A stretch of 64,000 nt of DNA from an uncultured Clostridia bacterium (lineage in GTDB: Bacteria > Bacillota > Clostridia > Oscillospirales > Acutalibacteraceae), in the NCBI GenBank assembly GCA_947632385.1, contig CANRPD010000001.1, positions 1 through 64,000 on the forward strand. The letters are read 5' to 3'. Position 1 is the stretch's first letter. Each line of letters opens with the position of its first letter. The notes under the pieces are model-generated. The model did not search any database. It saw only the letters and a program-made list of their open reading frames with translations, and was not told the origin of the DNA. Positions 34,901 to 42,153 of the stretch are shown here, in pieces. Made by a program: the position numbers and the translations under genes.

Positions 34901-34995
34901 TGGCCATCAGCGTGGGCCTGACCCTGTTCTCCGGGATCATCCCCTCCCGCTCCGCCGCCAAAAAGGACCCCGTGGTGGCCCTGCGCACGGAATGA
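31978..34995 (+). CDS. MacB/FtsX-type ABC exporter, ATPase and permease fused
   Basis: A 1005-aa protein. The ATPase (1-240) has Walker A GPSGCGKTT (about 39), Q-loop, signature MSGGQMQRVAIARA (about 143) and Walker B with DEPTGALD (about 166). The permease starts with a membrane segment at about 274 and has a very large extracytoplasmic region of about 560 residues. Three further segments follow (about 868-990) with the FtsX core 'SIMIGVITLISVQERTKEIG' and the ending SRSAAKKDPVVALR. This is the mechanotransmission type used for peptide export, antibiotic resistance or lipoprotein release; the cargo is unknown. The start is MLELRT behind gaaagga. A MarR/OhrR gene is convergent downstream. Confidence 0.92.
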   Translation: MLELRTIVKDYPAGSGTVHALRGIDLQFRHSEFVAILGPSGCGKTTLLNIVGGLDQYTSGDLIINGRSTRDFKDRDWDAYRNHSVGFVFQSYNLIPHQSVLQNVELALTLSGVAKNERRRRAREALEKVGLGDQLKKKPAEMSGGQMQRVAIARAIVNDPDIVLADEPTGALDTQTSLQVMELLKEIARDRLVIMVTHNPDLARQYATRTIQILDGQITGDSAPLTPEETAAEQARHPAVSGRRKKVKRPSMKLHTSFGLSLKNLFTKKGRTALTSFAGSIGIIGIALILSVSTGMTAYIDALQEDTLSSYPLTLEAQSLDLSSIMRTFIGNAQSAQDHERDAVYQKTVVYDMINAMNTAELTENDLRSFKEYLERERADAESPTGLHEAVSGVQYAYDLDLLIYTENVDGSIIRADSQQLMQDLMREHLGMDMSTLMGLSQGSTGMMSMFTSMSPASSSLVLWQEMLPGDDGEPINPVLRGQYDVVYGRWPEKYNELVLVLDEENELDDMALYALGLKSKADMDEAMEAAVDGRELKVEQQHWSYEDICSREFRTILPADCYTYEELTGTYRDLRDTDAGLRYLYDNGLSLRVTGIIRPNEDAVSTMLTGSIGYTADLTRYLIEQARDSAALQAQLDDPDRDVFTGLPFQSTTGDLTDAEKEAEFRSYIDSLDDLHLAQAYEQIMSLPPAEEMEAYLAQALAGMDRAAMEEQLIAGMTQQMAMDENEIRDYIADMEDDELEELFRRMAEEQYKLQYAAQAQAQLAAVEPAQRVAALRAALPGYTREQCAQYYDEVLTFSDSTLDNNLILLGDVTLEDPAEIYLYASSFDAKDVIEDAIAAYNDTVDDFSKITYTDYVGLMMSSVTSIINAITYVLVAFVAVSLVVSSIMIGVITLISVQERTKEIGILRAIGASKGNVSSMFNAETVLIGFTSGLLGVGVTYLLCIPINAILHHLTGITSLNAFLPVPAAVILVAISVGLTLFSGIIPSRSAAKKDPVVALRTE

Positions 34996-35012
34996 TGCCC
35001 CAAAAAAGCCGC

Positions 35013-35044
35013 AAAAAAGCTCCCGGGAGACCGGGAGCTTTTTT
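35013..35044 (+). terminator. Terminator of the ABC exporter gene
   Basis: AAAAAAGCTCCCGG-GAGA-CCGGGAGCTTTTTT, symmetrical, with T-runs on both strands; it may serve both directions. Confidence 0.92.
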
Positions 35045-35152
35045 GTCGGGGCTTTCGTCGCAGCCCCATCAAAAACGCCCCGGCGGGGTCGTTCCCGTCC
35101 GGGGCGTTTCGTGTCGAGTTGGGTCCTGCTGACAGTCCCGGCAGGGCCGGCG

Positions 35153-35629
35153 TCAGGTCTGGGCTCCCTGAGCTCCGCCGCACTGGAACTCGGGGTGGGA
35201 CTTGTGCAGGATCTTGTACAGCAGCTCGTACAGCGTCTTGGACTCCTGGGGGTCCAGGGGCGTGCACTGGGACATCTGCTGGGGGACGTTCAGGGCCTGG
35301 TCCCGCAGGGCCCTGCCCTTGTCTGTCAGGGTCACCAGCAGGTGCCGCTCGTCCAGCTGGGACCGCTGCCGGGTGAGGTAGCCCTTCTGCTCCATTTTCT
35401 TGAGCAGCGGGGTCAGGGTGCCGCTGTCCAGCAGCAGCCGGTCGCCCAGCTCCTTGGCCGTCAGCGAGTTCTTTTCCCACAGGATCATCATGGTGATGTA
35501 TTGGGTATAGGTCAGGTCGATCTGGTCCAGATACGGTTTGTACTGCCGGATCACGTCCCTGGCGCAGGCGTACAGCGGGAAGCAGAGCTGGTTTTCGAGC
35601 TTCAGCGTGTCGTACTTTTGATCTTTCAA
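35153..35629 (-). CDS. MarR/OhrR-family regulator
   Basis: A 158-aa winged-helix dimeric repressor. The N-terminal 'LENQLCFPLYACARDVIRQY' and 'LTYTQYITMMILWE' are typical of the OhrR branch, where the first cysteine (about residue 16) senses organic peroxides. The wing is in 'QKGYLTRQRSQLDERHLLVT'. The second cysteine in YAC and later C residues could make it a two-Cys sensor. No ohr gene is nearby, and the target may be its own promoter. The start codon is TTG with AAGGAGGG seven nt before it. It converges with the ABC exporter gene. Confidence 0.9.
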   Translation of the reverse strand: MKDQKYDTLKLENQLCFPLYACARDVIRQYKPYLDQIDLTYTQYITMMILWEKNSLTAKELGDRLLLDSGTLTPLLKKMEQKGYLTRQRSQLDERHLLVTLTDKGRALRDQALNVPQQMSQCTPLDPQESKTLYELLYKILHKSHPEFQCGGAQGAQT

Positions 35630-35691
35630 AATGGATCCCTCCTTGGAAGGCTTTGATACTCCATCGGCCCCTCAATGAACCGTTCCCTGTA

Positions 35692-35720
35692 AGTATACAC
35701 TTTTTTTGTCATTTTGTCAC
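35692..35720 (-). promoter_or_regulatory. Promoter of the MarR/OhrR gene
   Basis: On the minus strand GTGACA and TATACT are 17 nt apart, with an A-rich spacer. The short dyad gtatac around the -10 may be part of an operator. Confidence 0.65.
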
Positions 35721-35838
35721 GTTTTTTTTGAAAAATATTACTGCATTTTTTGATGCCCCGGCTTGCAGGCTCCGGTCGGCGGAAAAGGGCGCCCAGCGGA
35801 AGCCCCAAATCGGGCGGAGAGGGAAACAAGCAAACATA

Positions 35839-35854
35839 TGTTTCACGTGAAACA
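35839..35854. other. parS centromere site (ParB/Spo0J binding)
   Basis: TGTTTCACGTGAAACA is a perfect 16-bp palindrome and matches the bacterial parS consensus. It lies in the 244-nt gene-free gap between the MarR promoter and the CsoR promoter. ParB spreading from parS loads SMC near the replication origin, so the site suggests origin-proximal DNA. I see no gene in 35721-35964. Confidence 0.88.
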
Positions 35855-35964
35855 TCTTCGATTTTTCCCGGAATTCCGGGAAAAATCGGCCTTCATTTTT
35901 TGGGGATTTTTGAAAAATGGCGGCACAGCAGGAGAACGAGGCGAAAATAATTTGAGGCGGGGGG

Positions 35965-36014
35965 TTGACAAATACCCGGTGGGGGTATACTATAGAGATA
36001 CCCCCAGAGGGTAT
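35965..36014 (+). promoter_or_regulatory. Copper operon promoter with two CsoR operators
   Basis: TTGACA (35965) and TACTAT (35988) are 17 nt apart. The spacer contains the dyad ATACCC-CGGTG-GGGTAT style site (35972-35988), and a second dyad ATACCC-CCAGA-GGGTAT (35998-36014) covers the start of transcription. Both match the CsoR G-tract dyad, so apo-CsoR would block the promoter and Cu(I) would release it. Confidence 0.85.
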
Positions 36015-36079
36015 TTTTGGACAGCCGTCCGGGCCGCTTTTGGGCCGGACGGGTATCCCAAAAGGAAAGAAGGGGCAGA

Positions 36080-36385
36080 ATGGAACCAAAACACTGCGAG
36101 GCTTGCAATAAGACCACGGAGCGTTCGGAAGAAGAACGGAAAAAGCTGATCCACCGGCTCAACCGCATCGAGGGGCAGATCCGGGGCATCCGGGGCATGG
36201 TGGAGCGAGACGCCTACTGCCCGGATATCCTGGTGCAGTCCGCCGCCGTATCCGCCGCCGTCAACGCCTTCAACAAGGATCTGATTGCCAGGCACCTGCG
36301 GGGCTGTGTGGCCCGGGATCTGCGGGCGGGGAAGGACGAGGTCATCGACGAGCTGGCGGCGACGCTGCAAAAGCTCATGCGGTAG
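36080..36385 (+). CDS. csoR: Copper-sensing repressor CsoR
   Basis: A 101-aa all-helical repressor of the CsoR/RcnR family (DUF156). The Cu(I) ligands C-H-C are visible: the cysteine in DAYCPDIL, then H and C in 'IARHLRGCVARDL'. An extra CEAC pair sits at the N-terminus. It is the first gene of the copper operon, followed by copZ and copA, and it has two operators at its promoter, so it should repress its own operon. I start at MEPKHCEA behind gaaagaagggg; the ORF extension overlaps the operators. Confidence 0.94.
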   Translation: MEPKHCEACNKTTERSEEERKKLIHRLNRIEGQIRGIRGMVERDAYCPDILVQSAAVSAAVNAFNKDLIARHLRGCVARDLRAGKDEVIDELAATLQKLMR

Positions 36386-36443
36386 AAAAGGATCGGGCAG
36401 GGAACCAACCAAGGGAACCATGAAACGGCAAGGAGGATGTACG

Positions 36444-36695
36444 ATGCAACAGTTTACTGTGACGGGAATGGGCTGCGCGGGCTGCAAGGCCCGGGTGGAA
36501 AAGGCGGTGCGGGCCGTGCCGGGGGTCACCGGCGTGACGGTGGGCCTGGAGACCAGATCCATGCAGGTGGAAGGAGACGTCTCCCCGGAGGCGGTCATCC
36601 GGGCCGTGGAAGCGGCGGGCTACGGCGCGGCGGTGAAGGGATCGGCCCCGGTGAAGGTGCCCGTGCTGCGGCGCAGGACCCGCCCCGGGGACTGA
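36444..36695 (+). CDS. copZ: Copper chaperone CopZ-like HMA protein
   Basis: An 83-aa heavy-metal-associated domain protein. 'FTVTGMGCAGCKARVEKAV' contains the Cu(I)-binding CxxC, and the ferredoxin-like fold continues to about residue 68. The basic tail (VLRRRTRP) is unusual for CopZ and might help docking. It would hand Cu(I) to the CopA ATPase encoded 12 nt downstream and to CsoR. The start is behind AGGAGG. Confidence 0.92.
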   Translation: MQQFTVTGMGCAGCKARVEKAVRAVPGVTGVTVGLETRSMQVEGDVSPEAVIRAVEAAGYGAAVKGSAPVKVPVLRRRTRPGD

Positions 36696-36707
36696 GGAGG
36701 CTTTGGG

Positions 36708-39218
36708 ATGGAACAGTATAACGTGACCGGGATGAGCTGCGCGGCCTGCAGCGCCCGGGTGGAAAAGGCCGTGCAGAAGGTGCCCGGGGTGACCCGGGTG
36801 GCGGTGAGCCTGCTCACCAACTCCATGGGGGTGGAGGGCACGGCGGACGCCGGGGCGGTGATCGCCGCGGTGGAGCAGGCGGGCTATGGGGCCAGCCTGA
36901 AAAACGGCGCGGCCGGGGCTCCGGCAGCGGCGGAGAGCGCCCTGGAGGACCGGGAGACCCCGGTGCTCAAGCGGCGGCTCATCGCTTCTGTGGGGTTTTT
37001 GGCGGTGCTGATGTACGTCTCCATGGGCCACGGCATGTGGGGCTGGCCCCTGCCGGCGGTGCTGGGGGAGAACCCCATCGCCCTGGGACTGGTGCAGCTG
37101 CTGCTGGCGGCCATCGTCATGGTGATCAACCAGCGGTTCTTCATCAGCGGGTTCAAGAGCCTGTGGCACCGGGCCCCCAACATGGACACCCTGGTGGCCA
37201 TGGGCTCCATGGCGTCGTTCCTGTGGAGCGTGTACGTGCTGTTCGCCATGACCGGGGCCCAGCTGCGGGGGGACCACCACGCGGTGATGGCCTATGGGAT
37301 GGACTTCTATTTTGAATCCGCCGCCATGATCCTGACGCTGATCACCGTGGGGAAGATGCTGGAGGCGCGCTCCAAGGGGAAGACCACCAACGCCCTGAAG
37401 AGCCTGATGCGGCTGTCCCCCAAGACGGCGGTGATCCTGCGGAACGGGGAAGAGGTGATGGTGCCCATCGAGCAGGTGCAGAAGGACGACCTGTTCACCG
37501 TGCGGCCCGGGGAGAACATCCCCGTGGACGGGGTGGTGCTGGAGGGCAGCAGCGCCGTGAACGAGGCGGCCCTGACGGGAGAGAGCATCCCGGTGGACAA
37601 GGCCCCGGGAGACTGGGTCTCGGCGGCCACGGTGAACCAGGAGGGCTTTTTGAAATGCCGGGCGGCCCGGGTGGGCCAGGACACCACCCTGTCCCAGATC
37701 ATCCGCATGGTCAGCGACGCGGCGGCCACCAAGGCCCCCATCGCCAAGGTGGCGGACCGGGTCTCCGGGGTGTTCGTGCCGGTGGTCATCGGCATCGCCG
37801 CGGTGACGGCGGCGGTGTGGCTGCTGTGCGGGCAGGCCTTCGGCTATGCCCTGGCCCGGGCCATCTCCGTGCTGGTGATCAGCTGCCCCTGCGCCCTGGG
37901 CCTGGCCACGCCGGTGGCCATCATGGTGGGCAACGGCGTGGGGGCCAAGAACGGCGTGCTGTTCAAGACGGCGGTCTCGCTGGAGGAGACCGGGAAGGTG
38001 CAGATCGTGGCCCTGGACAAGACCGGGACCATCACCCAAGGGGAGCCCCGGGTGACGGACCTGCTGCCGGTGGACGGCTGCAGCGAGACCCGGCTGCTCA
38101 CCGCCGCCGCGGCCCTGGAGAGCCGCAGCGAGCACCCCCTGGCCAAGGCCATCCTGCTGCTGGCGAAGGAGCGGGGGCTGGAGGCCCCGGAGGTGGAGGG
38201 CTTTCAGGCGCTGCCGGGCAACGGCCTGACCGCCCGGCTGCAGGGGGAGACCCTGACGGGAGGCAGCCTGCGGTATATGCAGGGGCAGGCGGACCTGCCG
38301 GAGACGGTGGTCCGGGCGGCGGATGCATTTGCCCAGGCGGGGAAGACCCCGCTGGTCTTTGCCCAAAACGGGAGGCCCCTGGGCCTGGTGGCCGTGGCGG
38401 ATGTGATCAAGGAGGACAGCCCCCAGGCCGTGCGGGAGCTGCAGAACATGGGCATCCGCGTGGTGATGCTCACCGGCGACAACGAGCGCACCGCCCAGGC
38501 CATCGGCCGGGCGGCGGGGGTGGACGAGGTGGTGGCCGGCGTGCTGCCCGACGGCAAGGAGGCGGTGATCCGGGAGCTGCAGAAGCAGGGCAAGGTGGCC
38601 ATGGTGGGGGACGGCATCAACGACGCGCCGGCCCTGACCCGGGCGGACATGGGGATCGCCATCGGCGCGGGGGCGGATATCGCCGTGGACGCGGCGGACG
38701 TGGTGCTGATGAAGAACTCCCTGCTGGACGTGCCCGCCGCCGTGCGGCTGAGCCGGGCCACGCTGCGGAACATCCATGAGAACCTGTTCTGGGCGTTTTT
38801 GTACAATGTCATCGGCATCCCCCTGGCGGCGGGGGTGTGGATCCCCATTTTCGGGTGGACGCTGAAGCCCATGTTCGGCGCGGCGGCCATGAGCCTGTCC
38901 AGCTTCTGCGTGGTGAGCAACGCCCTGCGGCTGAACCTCTTCGACATGCACTCTGCCCGGCATGACCGCAGGCGGGCAGCCAAGGTCCCGGCCGCCGGGG
39001 GGGCGGTCTGTGAAAAGACCCTGGAGGTCACCGGGATGATGTGCGAGCACTGCGAGAACCGGGTGCGCACCGCCCTGGAAGCGCTGCCCCAGGTGCAGTC
39101 CGCCCAGGTCAGCTGGGAGCAGGGGAAAGCGGTGATCCAGGTGGCCGGGAAGATCAGCGACCGGGCCCTGAAAAAGGCCGTGGCCCGGGAGGACTACACG
39201 GTGACGGCCATTCGATGA
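36708..39218 (+). CDS. copA: Cu(I)-exporting P1B-type ATPase CopA, with N- and C-terminal HMA domains
   Basis: An 836-aa copper efflux pump. The N-terminal HMA domain has '[20 protein letters not shown]'. The membrane part has the Cu(I) site [12 protein letters not shown] (about 392), the phosphorylated aspartate in DKTGTIT (about 436), an SEHP loop and [10 protein letters not shown]. An additional metal-binding domain lies at the C-terminus (about 765-836, '[20 protein letters not shown]'). The usual arrangement has one or two such domains at the N-terminus only, so the C-terminal HMA is notable. Last of csoR-copZ-copA. Confidence 0.96.
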   Translation: MEQYNVTGMSCAACSARVEKAVQKVPGVTRVAVSLLTNSMGVEGTADAGAVIAAVEQAGYGASLKNGAAGAPAAAESALEDRETPVLKRRLIASVGFLAVLMYVSMGHGMWGWPLPAVLGENPIALGLVQLLLAAIVMVINQRFFISGFKSLWHRAPNMDTLVAMGSMASFLWSVYVLFAMTGAQLRGDHHAVMAYGMDFYFESAAMILTLITVGKMLEARSKGKTTNALKSLMRLSPKTAVILRNGEEVMVPIEQVQKDDLFTVRPGENIPVDGVVLEGSSAVNEAALTGESIPVDKAPGDWVSAATVNQEGFLKCRAARVGQDTTLSQIIRMVSDAAATKAPIAKVADRVSGVFVPVVIGIAAVTAAVWLLCGQAFGYALARAISVLVISCPCALGLATPVAIMVGNGVGAKNGVLFKTAVSLEETGKVQIVALDKTGTITQGEPRVTDLLPVDGCSETRLLTAAAALESRSEHPLAKAILLLAKERGLEAPEVEGFQALPGNGLTARLQGETLTGGSLRYMQGQADLPETVVRAADAFAQAGKTPLVFAQNGRPLGLVAVADVIKEDSPQAVRELQNMGIRVVMLTGDNERTAQAIGRAAGVDEVVAGVLPDGKEAVIRELQKQGKVAMVGDGINDAPALTRADMGIAIGAGADIAVDAADVVLMKNSLLDVPAAVRLSRATLRNIHENLFWAFLYNVIGIPLAAGVWIPIFGWTLKPMFGAAAMSLSSFCVVSNALRLNLFDMHSARHDRRRAAKVPAAGGAVCEKTLEVTGMMCEHCENRVRTALEALPQVQSAQVSWEQGKAVIQVAGKISDRALKKAVAREDYTVTAIR

Positions 39219-39246
39219 AGAACATTTTTGCAAAGGAGACCGGAAC

Positions 39247-39639
39247 ATGGACGAGGTATTTGATTTTTTGAAGGCCTGCGGCACGTACTATCTGGCCACG
39301 GTGGAGGGGGACCAGCCCCGGGTGCGGCCCTTTGGGACTATTGACATTTTTGAAGGAAAGCTGTATATTCAGACAGGAAGGACCAAAAACGTCTCCCGGC
39401 AGCTGCAGCAAAACCCCAAGGCGGAGCTCTGCGCCTTTTCCAAGGGCACCTGGCTGCGGGTGGCCGGAACGCTGCGGGACGATCCCCGCCCGGAGGCCAA
39501 GGCCCATCTGCTGGCCCAGTACCCCGGCCTGCAGAGCCGCTATGCCGCGGACGACCCGGATACACAGGTCCTCTATTTCGAGACGGCGGAAGCCACCTTC
39601 TCTTCCTTTGGGGGAGAGCCCAGGACCGTCCGTTTCTAA
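39247..39639 (+). CDS. Pyridoxamine 5'-phosphate oxidase family flavoprotein
   Basis: A 130-aa split-barrel FMN-binding protein. 'GTYYLATVEGDQPRVRPFG' and 'KLYIQTGRTKNVSRQLQQNP' match the small family often found in anaerobes, while the length is too short for true PdxH. A general stress or flavin-reductase-like role is likely but unproven. It starts 28 nt after copA with 'caaaggagacc' in front, so it may be co-transcribed with the copper genes. Confidence 0.88.
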   Translation: MDEVFDFLKACGTYYLATVEGDQPRVRPFGTIDIFEGKLYIQTGRTKNVSRQLQQNPKAELCAFSKGTWLRVAGTLRDDPRPEAKAHLLAQYPGLQSRYAADDPDTQVLYFETAEATFSSFGGEPRTVRF

Positions 39640-39688
39640 AAAGGACCGTTTGCAAACAGTCGGAACGAGAGAAAGGAAGTGAATCACA

Positions 39689-39892
39689 GTGGAGATCACC
39701 AAGGAGACCACCATGGGCGAGATGCTCCAGTATGACGGCGGGATCGCCTACATCCTCATGCAGTCCGGTATGCACTGCGTGGGCTGCCCGTCCTCCATCC
39801 ACGAGTCCCTGGAGGAGGCGTGCATGGTGCACGGCCTGGACGCCGACCAGGTCCTGGCTTCCATCCAGGAATATCTGAAGACCCGCGCCTGA
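39689..39892 (+). CDS. DUF1858-domain protein
   Basis: A 67-aa protein consisting of one DUF1858 (ScdA_N-like) domain, 'DGGIAYILMQSGMHCVGCPS' with the conserved CxxC. Such domains are linked to redox or Fe-S repair proteins. It has a GTG start behind gaaaggaag and a strong terminator right after. It is probably the last gene of the copper-PNPOx transcript or on its own. Confidence 0.9.
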   Translation: MEITKETTMGEMLQYDGGIAYILMQSGMHCVGCPSSIHESLEEACMVHGLDADQVLASIQEYLKTRA

Positions 39893-39899
39893 GAGAAGG

Positions 39900-39934
39900 G
39901 CCCGCCCGGCCGTGTGTTCCGGGCGGGCTTTTTT
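39900..39934 (+). terminator. Terminator after the DUF1858 gene
   Basis: GCCCGCCCGG and CCGGGCGGGC form a 10-bp stem followed by TTTTTT. Confidence 0.93.
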
Positions 39935-40031
39935 CGAGGGGATCGGTCGTTTGCGATTTGTTGACACATAGGGCGGACCTGCGGTACGCCCCATCGGACC
40001 ACATCCATCACTGCGAAAGGGGCGCGACGCC

Positions 40032-40976
40032 ATGCCGAAACCGGCTGCTTCCATACTGACCCTGCTGAAAGAGAACATCCAAAAGGTCTTTGTCGGACGG
40101 GAGGAGACCGTGGATCTGGTGCTGACGGCACTGATCTGCGGGGGCCACGTGCTCATCGAGGACGTGCCCGGCCTGGGGAAGACCACCCTGGTGCGGAGCC
40201 TGGCCCGGTCCCTGGGACTGAGCTTTGCCCGGATCCAGTTCACCCCGGACCTGACGCCCTCGGACGTGACGGGCTACACCCTGTTCGACATGGCCACGGG
40301 GGAACGGCAGGTCCATCTGGGCAGCGTGATGCACCAGATCGTCCTGGCGGACGAGATCAACCGCACGGGGCCCAAGACCCAGTCCAGCCTGCTGGAGGCC
40401 ATGCAGGAGGGGCAGGTCACCATCGACGGGGAGACGTATCCCCTGCCCAGGCCCTTCCTGGTGCTGGCCACCCAGAACCCCGTGGAGCTCACGGGGACGT
40501 TCCCCCTGCCGGAGGCCCAGCTGGACCGGTTCCTCATGCGCATCTCCATCGGGTATCCCGAGCGGGCCCAGGAGCTGGAGATCCTGGACCGGGGGATGGC
40601 CCGGACCCGGCCGGAGGACCTGGAGAGCGTGGTGTCCGCCCAGGAGCTGTTCGACCTGCAGGAGCAGTACGCCCGGGTGCGCTGCGCCCGGCCCATTTTG
40701 GAGTACATCGTGCGCATCGCCGAGGCCACCCGGCGCAGCGACCAGATCGCCCTGGGGGTGAGCCCCCGGGGGTCTCTGGCGCTGCTGTCCGCCAGCCGGG
40801 GGTATGCGCTGCTCCAAGGGCGGGACTATGTCCTGCCGGAGGACGTGCAGCGGCTGGTGCTGCCGGTGCTGCTGCACCGGATCCAGCTGGAGAGCCAGGC
40901 GCTGTTCAAGCAGCAGTCCCCCCGGCATGTGCTGGAGGAGCTGGTCCAGGGCATCCAGGTCCCGGCGGTCTCGTGA
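40032..40976 (+). CDS. MoxR-family AAA+ ATPase
   Basis: A 314-aa chaperone-like AAA+ ATPase. 'IEDVPGLGKTTLVRSLARSL' is the Walker A (about 46), 'VLADEINRTGPKTQSSLLEA' the Walker B region, and 'GTFPLPEAQLDRFLMRISIG' carries the sensor and arginine finger segment. MoxR with DUF58 and transglutaminase proteins forms a common three-gene module that acts on exported or membrane proteins, but its target is unknown. The DUF58 gene follows after one nt. Confidence 0.94.
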   Translation: MPKPAASILTLLKENIQKVFVGREETVDLVLTALICGGHVLIEDVPGLGKTTLVRSLARSLGLSFARIQFTPDLTPSDVTGYTLFDMATGERQVHLGSVMHQIVLADEINRTGPKTQSSLLEAMQEGQVTIDGETYPLPRPFLVLATQNPVELTGTFPLPEAQLDRFLMRISIGYPERAQELEILDRGMARTRPEDLESVVSAQELFDLQEQYARVRCARPILEYIVRIAEATRRSDQIALGVSPRGSLALLSASRGYALLQGRDYVLPEDVQRLVLPVLLHRIQLESQALFKQQSPRHVLEELVQGIQVPAVS

Positions 40977-40977
40977 T

Positions 40978-42153
40978 ATGAAGGCGTACCGCATCTTCTA
41001 CTACGGCCTGATGGGGATCGTGTTCCTCATCGGCCTGTATACCGGCAGTCGGCTGTGCTTTCTGCTGGTGCTCATCCAGCTGTTCACCCTGCTGGCGGCC
41101 TTTGGGCTCAACGCCTGGACGCTGCTCTCCTTTGCCTATGTGCAGGAGCTGGACCGGAAGGAATCCGAGAAGGGGCAGACGGTGCGGCTGCATCTGGCCA
41201 TCACCAACGACAAGCCCTTCCCGTTCACCCACATGCAGGTCCATGTGCAGGCGGCGGACCCGGCAGACGACCGGGACCTGCGCATCGAGCTGCCGCCCCG
41301 GGAACAGGCGGTCTTTGACCTGCCCATGGTGCTGCCCTACCGGGGGGAGTATGCCCTGGGGATGACGCGGGTGGACATCCAGGATATCTTCGGGCTGCTG
41401 CCCATGCACCTGGACATGCGCCGCCTGCCCTATTACCGGCAGCGGACGCTGCTGGTGCTGCCCCGGCTGGTGGACGCCGGGCTGCCCGCCGGGCGGTTGC
41501 GGGCGGACCGGACCGGGACGGGCCAGAGCCCGGCCGGGGGGCAGGAGGAGCTCTCCCACCTGCGGGCCTTCGTTCCGGGGGATCCTCTCTCCCGGGTGCA
41601 CTGGAAGGCCTCGGTGAAGACCCGGACGCTGCTGACCCGGCAGCTGGAGGACCCCACCGGCGGCAGCTGTCTGGTCTTTTTGGACACCCGGCCCGTGGCG
41701 GAAGACCCGGTGGCGGGGCCGGACCGGCTTATCGAATGTGCGCTGGCGCTGACGGCGGCCCATTTGCAGCGCCGGGGCCGGGTGCGGGTGGCTTCGTGCG
41801 CCCCTGGGGCCCAGCCGGAGCCCCTGGCGGACACCGGGCCCCTGCTGGCTCTGCGGCGGTGGCTGGCCCTGCTGCCCTTTGCGCCGATCCAGGCGGAGGA
41901 GGACCCGCCGGCGGTGCGGTTGGATGGATCCCTGCGGGCGGACGCGCCCCAGACGGTGTACCTGCTGGGGGGCGTCTATGACCCGGAGCTGGCCCAGGTG
42001 CTGGGGAGCACGGGGGCGCCGTGCCGGTACCTGACGCTGCTGCCCCTGCCGGAAGGGGTGGCCGAGACCGAGGGGCGCCTGCGCCGGATGAGCCTGTACG
42101 GGGAGGAGCTGCCCCAGGTGCTGCGCCGTCTGCTGGAGGAGGGTGCCCTATGA
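40978..42153 (+). CDS. DUF58 domain membrane protein
   Basis: A 391-aa protein with two N-terminal membrane segments (about 8-25 and 27-45). A beta-rich region follows, and the DUF58 motif 'LRAFVPGDPLSRVHWKASVK' lies at about 198-218, followed by a VWA-like fold with FLDTRP. Partner of the MoxR ATPase encoded one nt upstream. Its stop overlaps the transglutaminase start (ATGA). The start is the ATG immediately after the moxR stop. Confidence 0.92.
   Translation: MKAYRIFYYGLMGIVFLIGLYTGSRLCFLLVLIQLFTLLAAFGLNAWTLLSFAYVQELDRKESEKGQTVRLHLAITNDKPFPFTHMQVHVQAADPADDRDLRIELPPREQAVFDLPMVLPYRGEYALGMTRVDIQDIFGLLPMHLDMRRLPYYRQRTLLVLPRLVDAGLPAGRLRADRTGTGQSPAGGQEELSHLRAFVPGDPLSRVHWKASVKTRTLLTRQLEDPTGGSCLVFLDTRPVAEDPVAGPDRLIECALALTAAHLQRRGRVRVASCAPGAQPEPLADTGPLLALRRWLALLPFAPIQAEEDPPAVRLDGSLRADAPQTVYLLGGVYDPELAQVLGSTGAPCRYLTLLPLPEGVAETEGRLRRMSLYGEELPQVLRRLLEEGAL

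Noticed and set aside
36375-39284. 969-aa ORF opposite copZ-copA
   Set aside because: Shadow frame of high-GC coding DNA; no ribosome site, and copA motifs are unambiguous on the plus strand.
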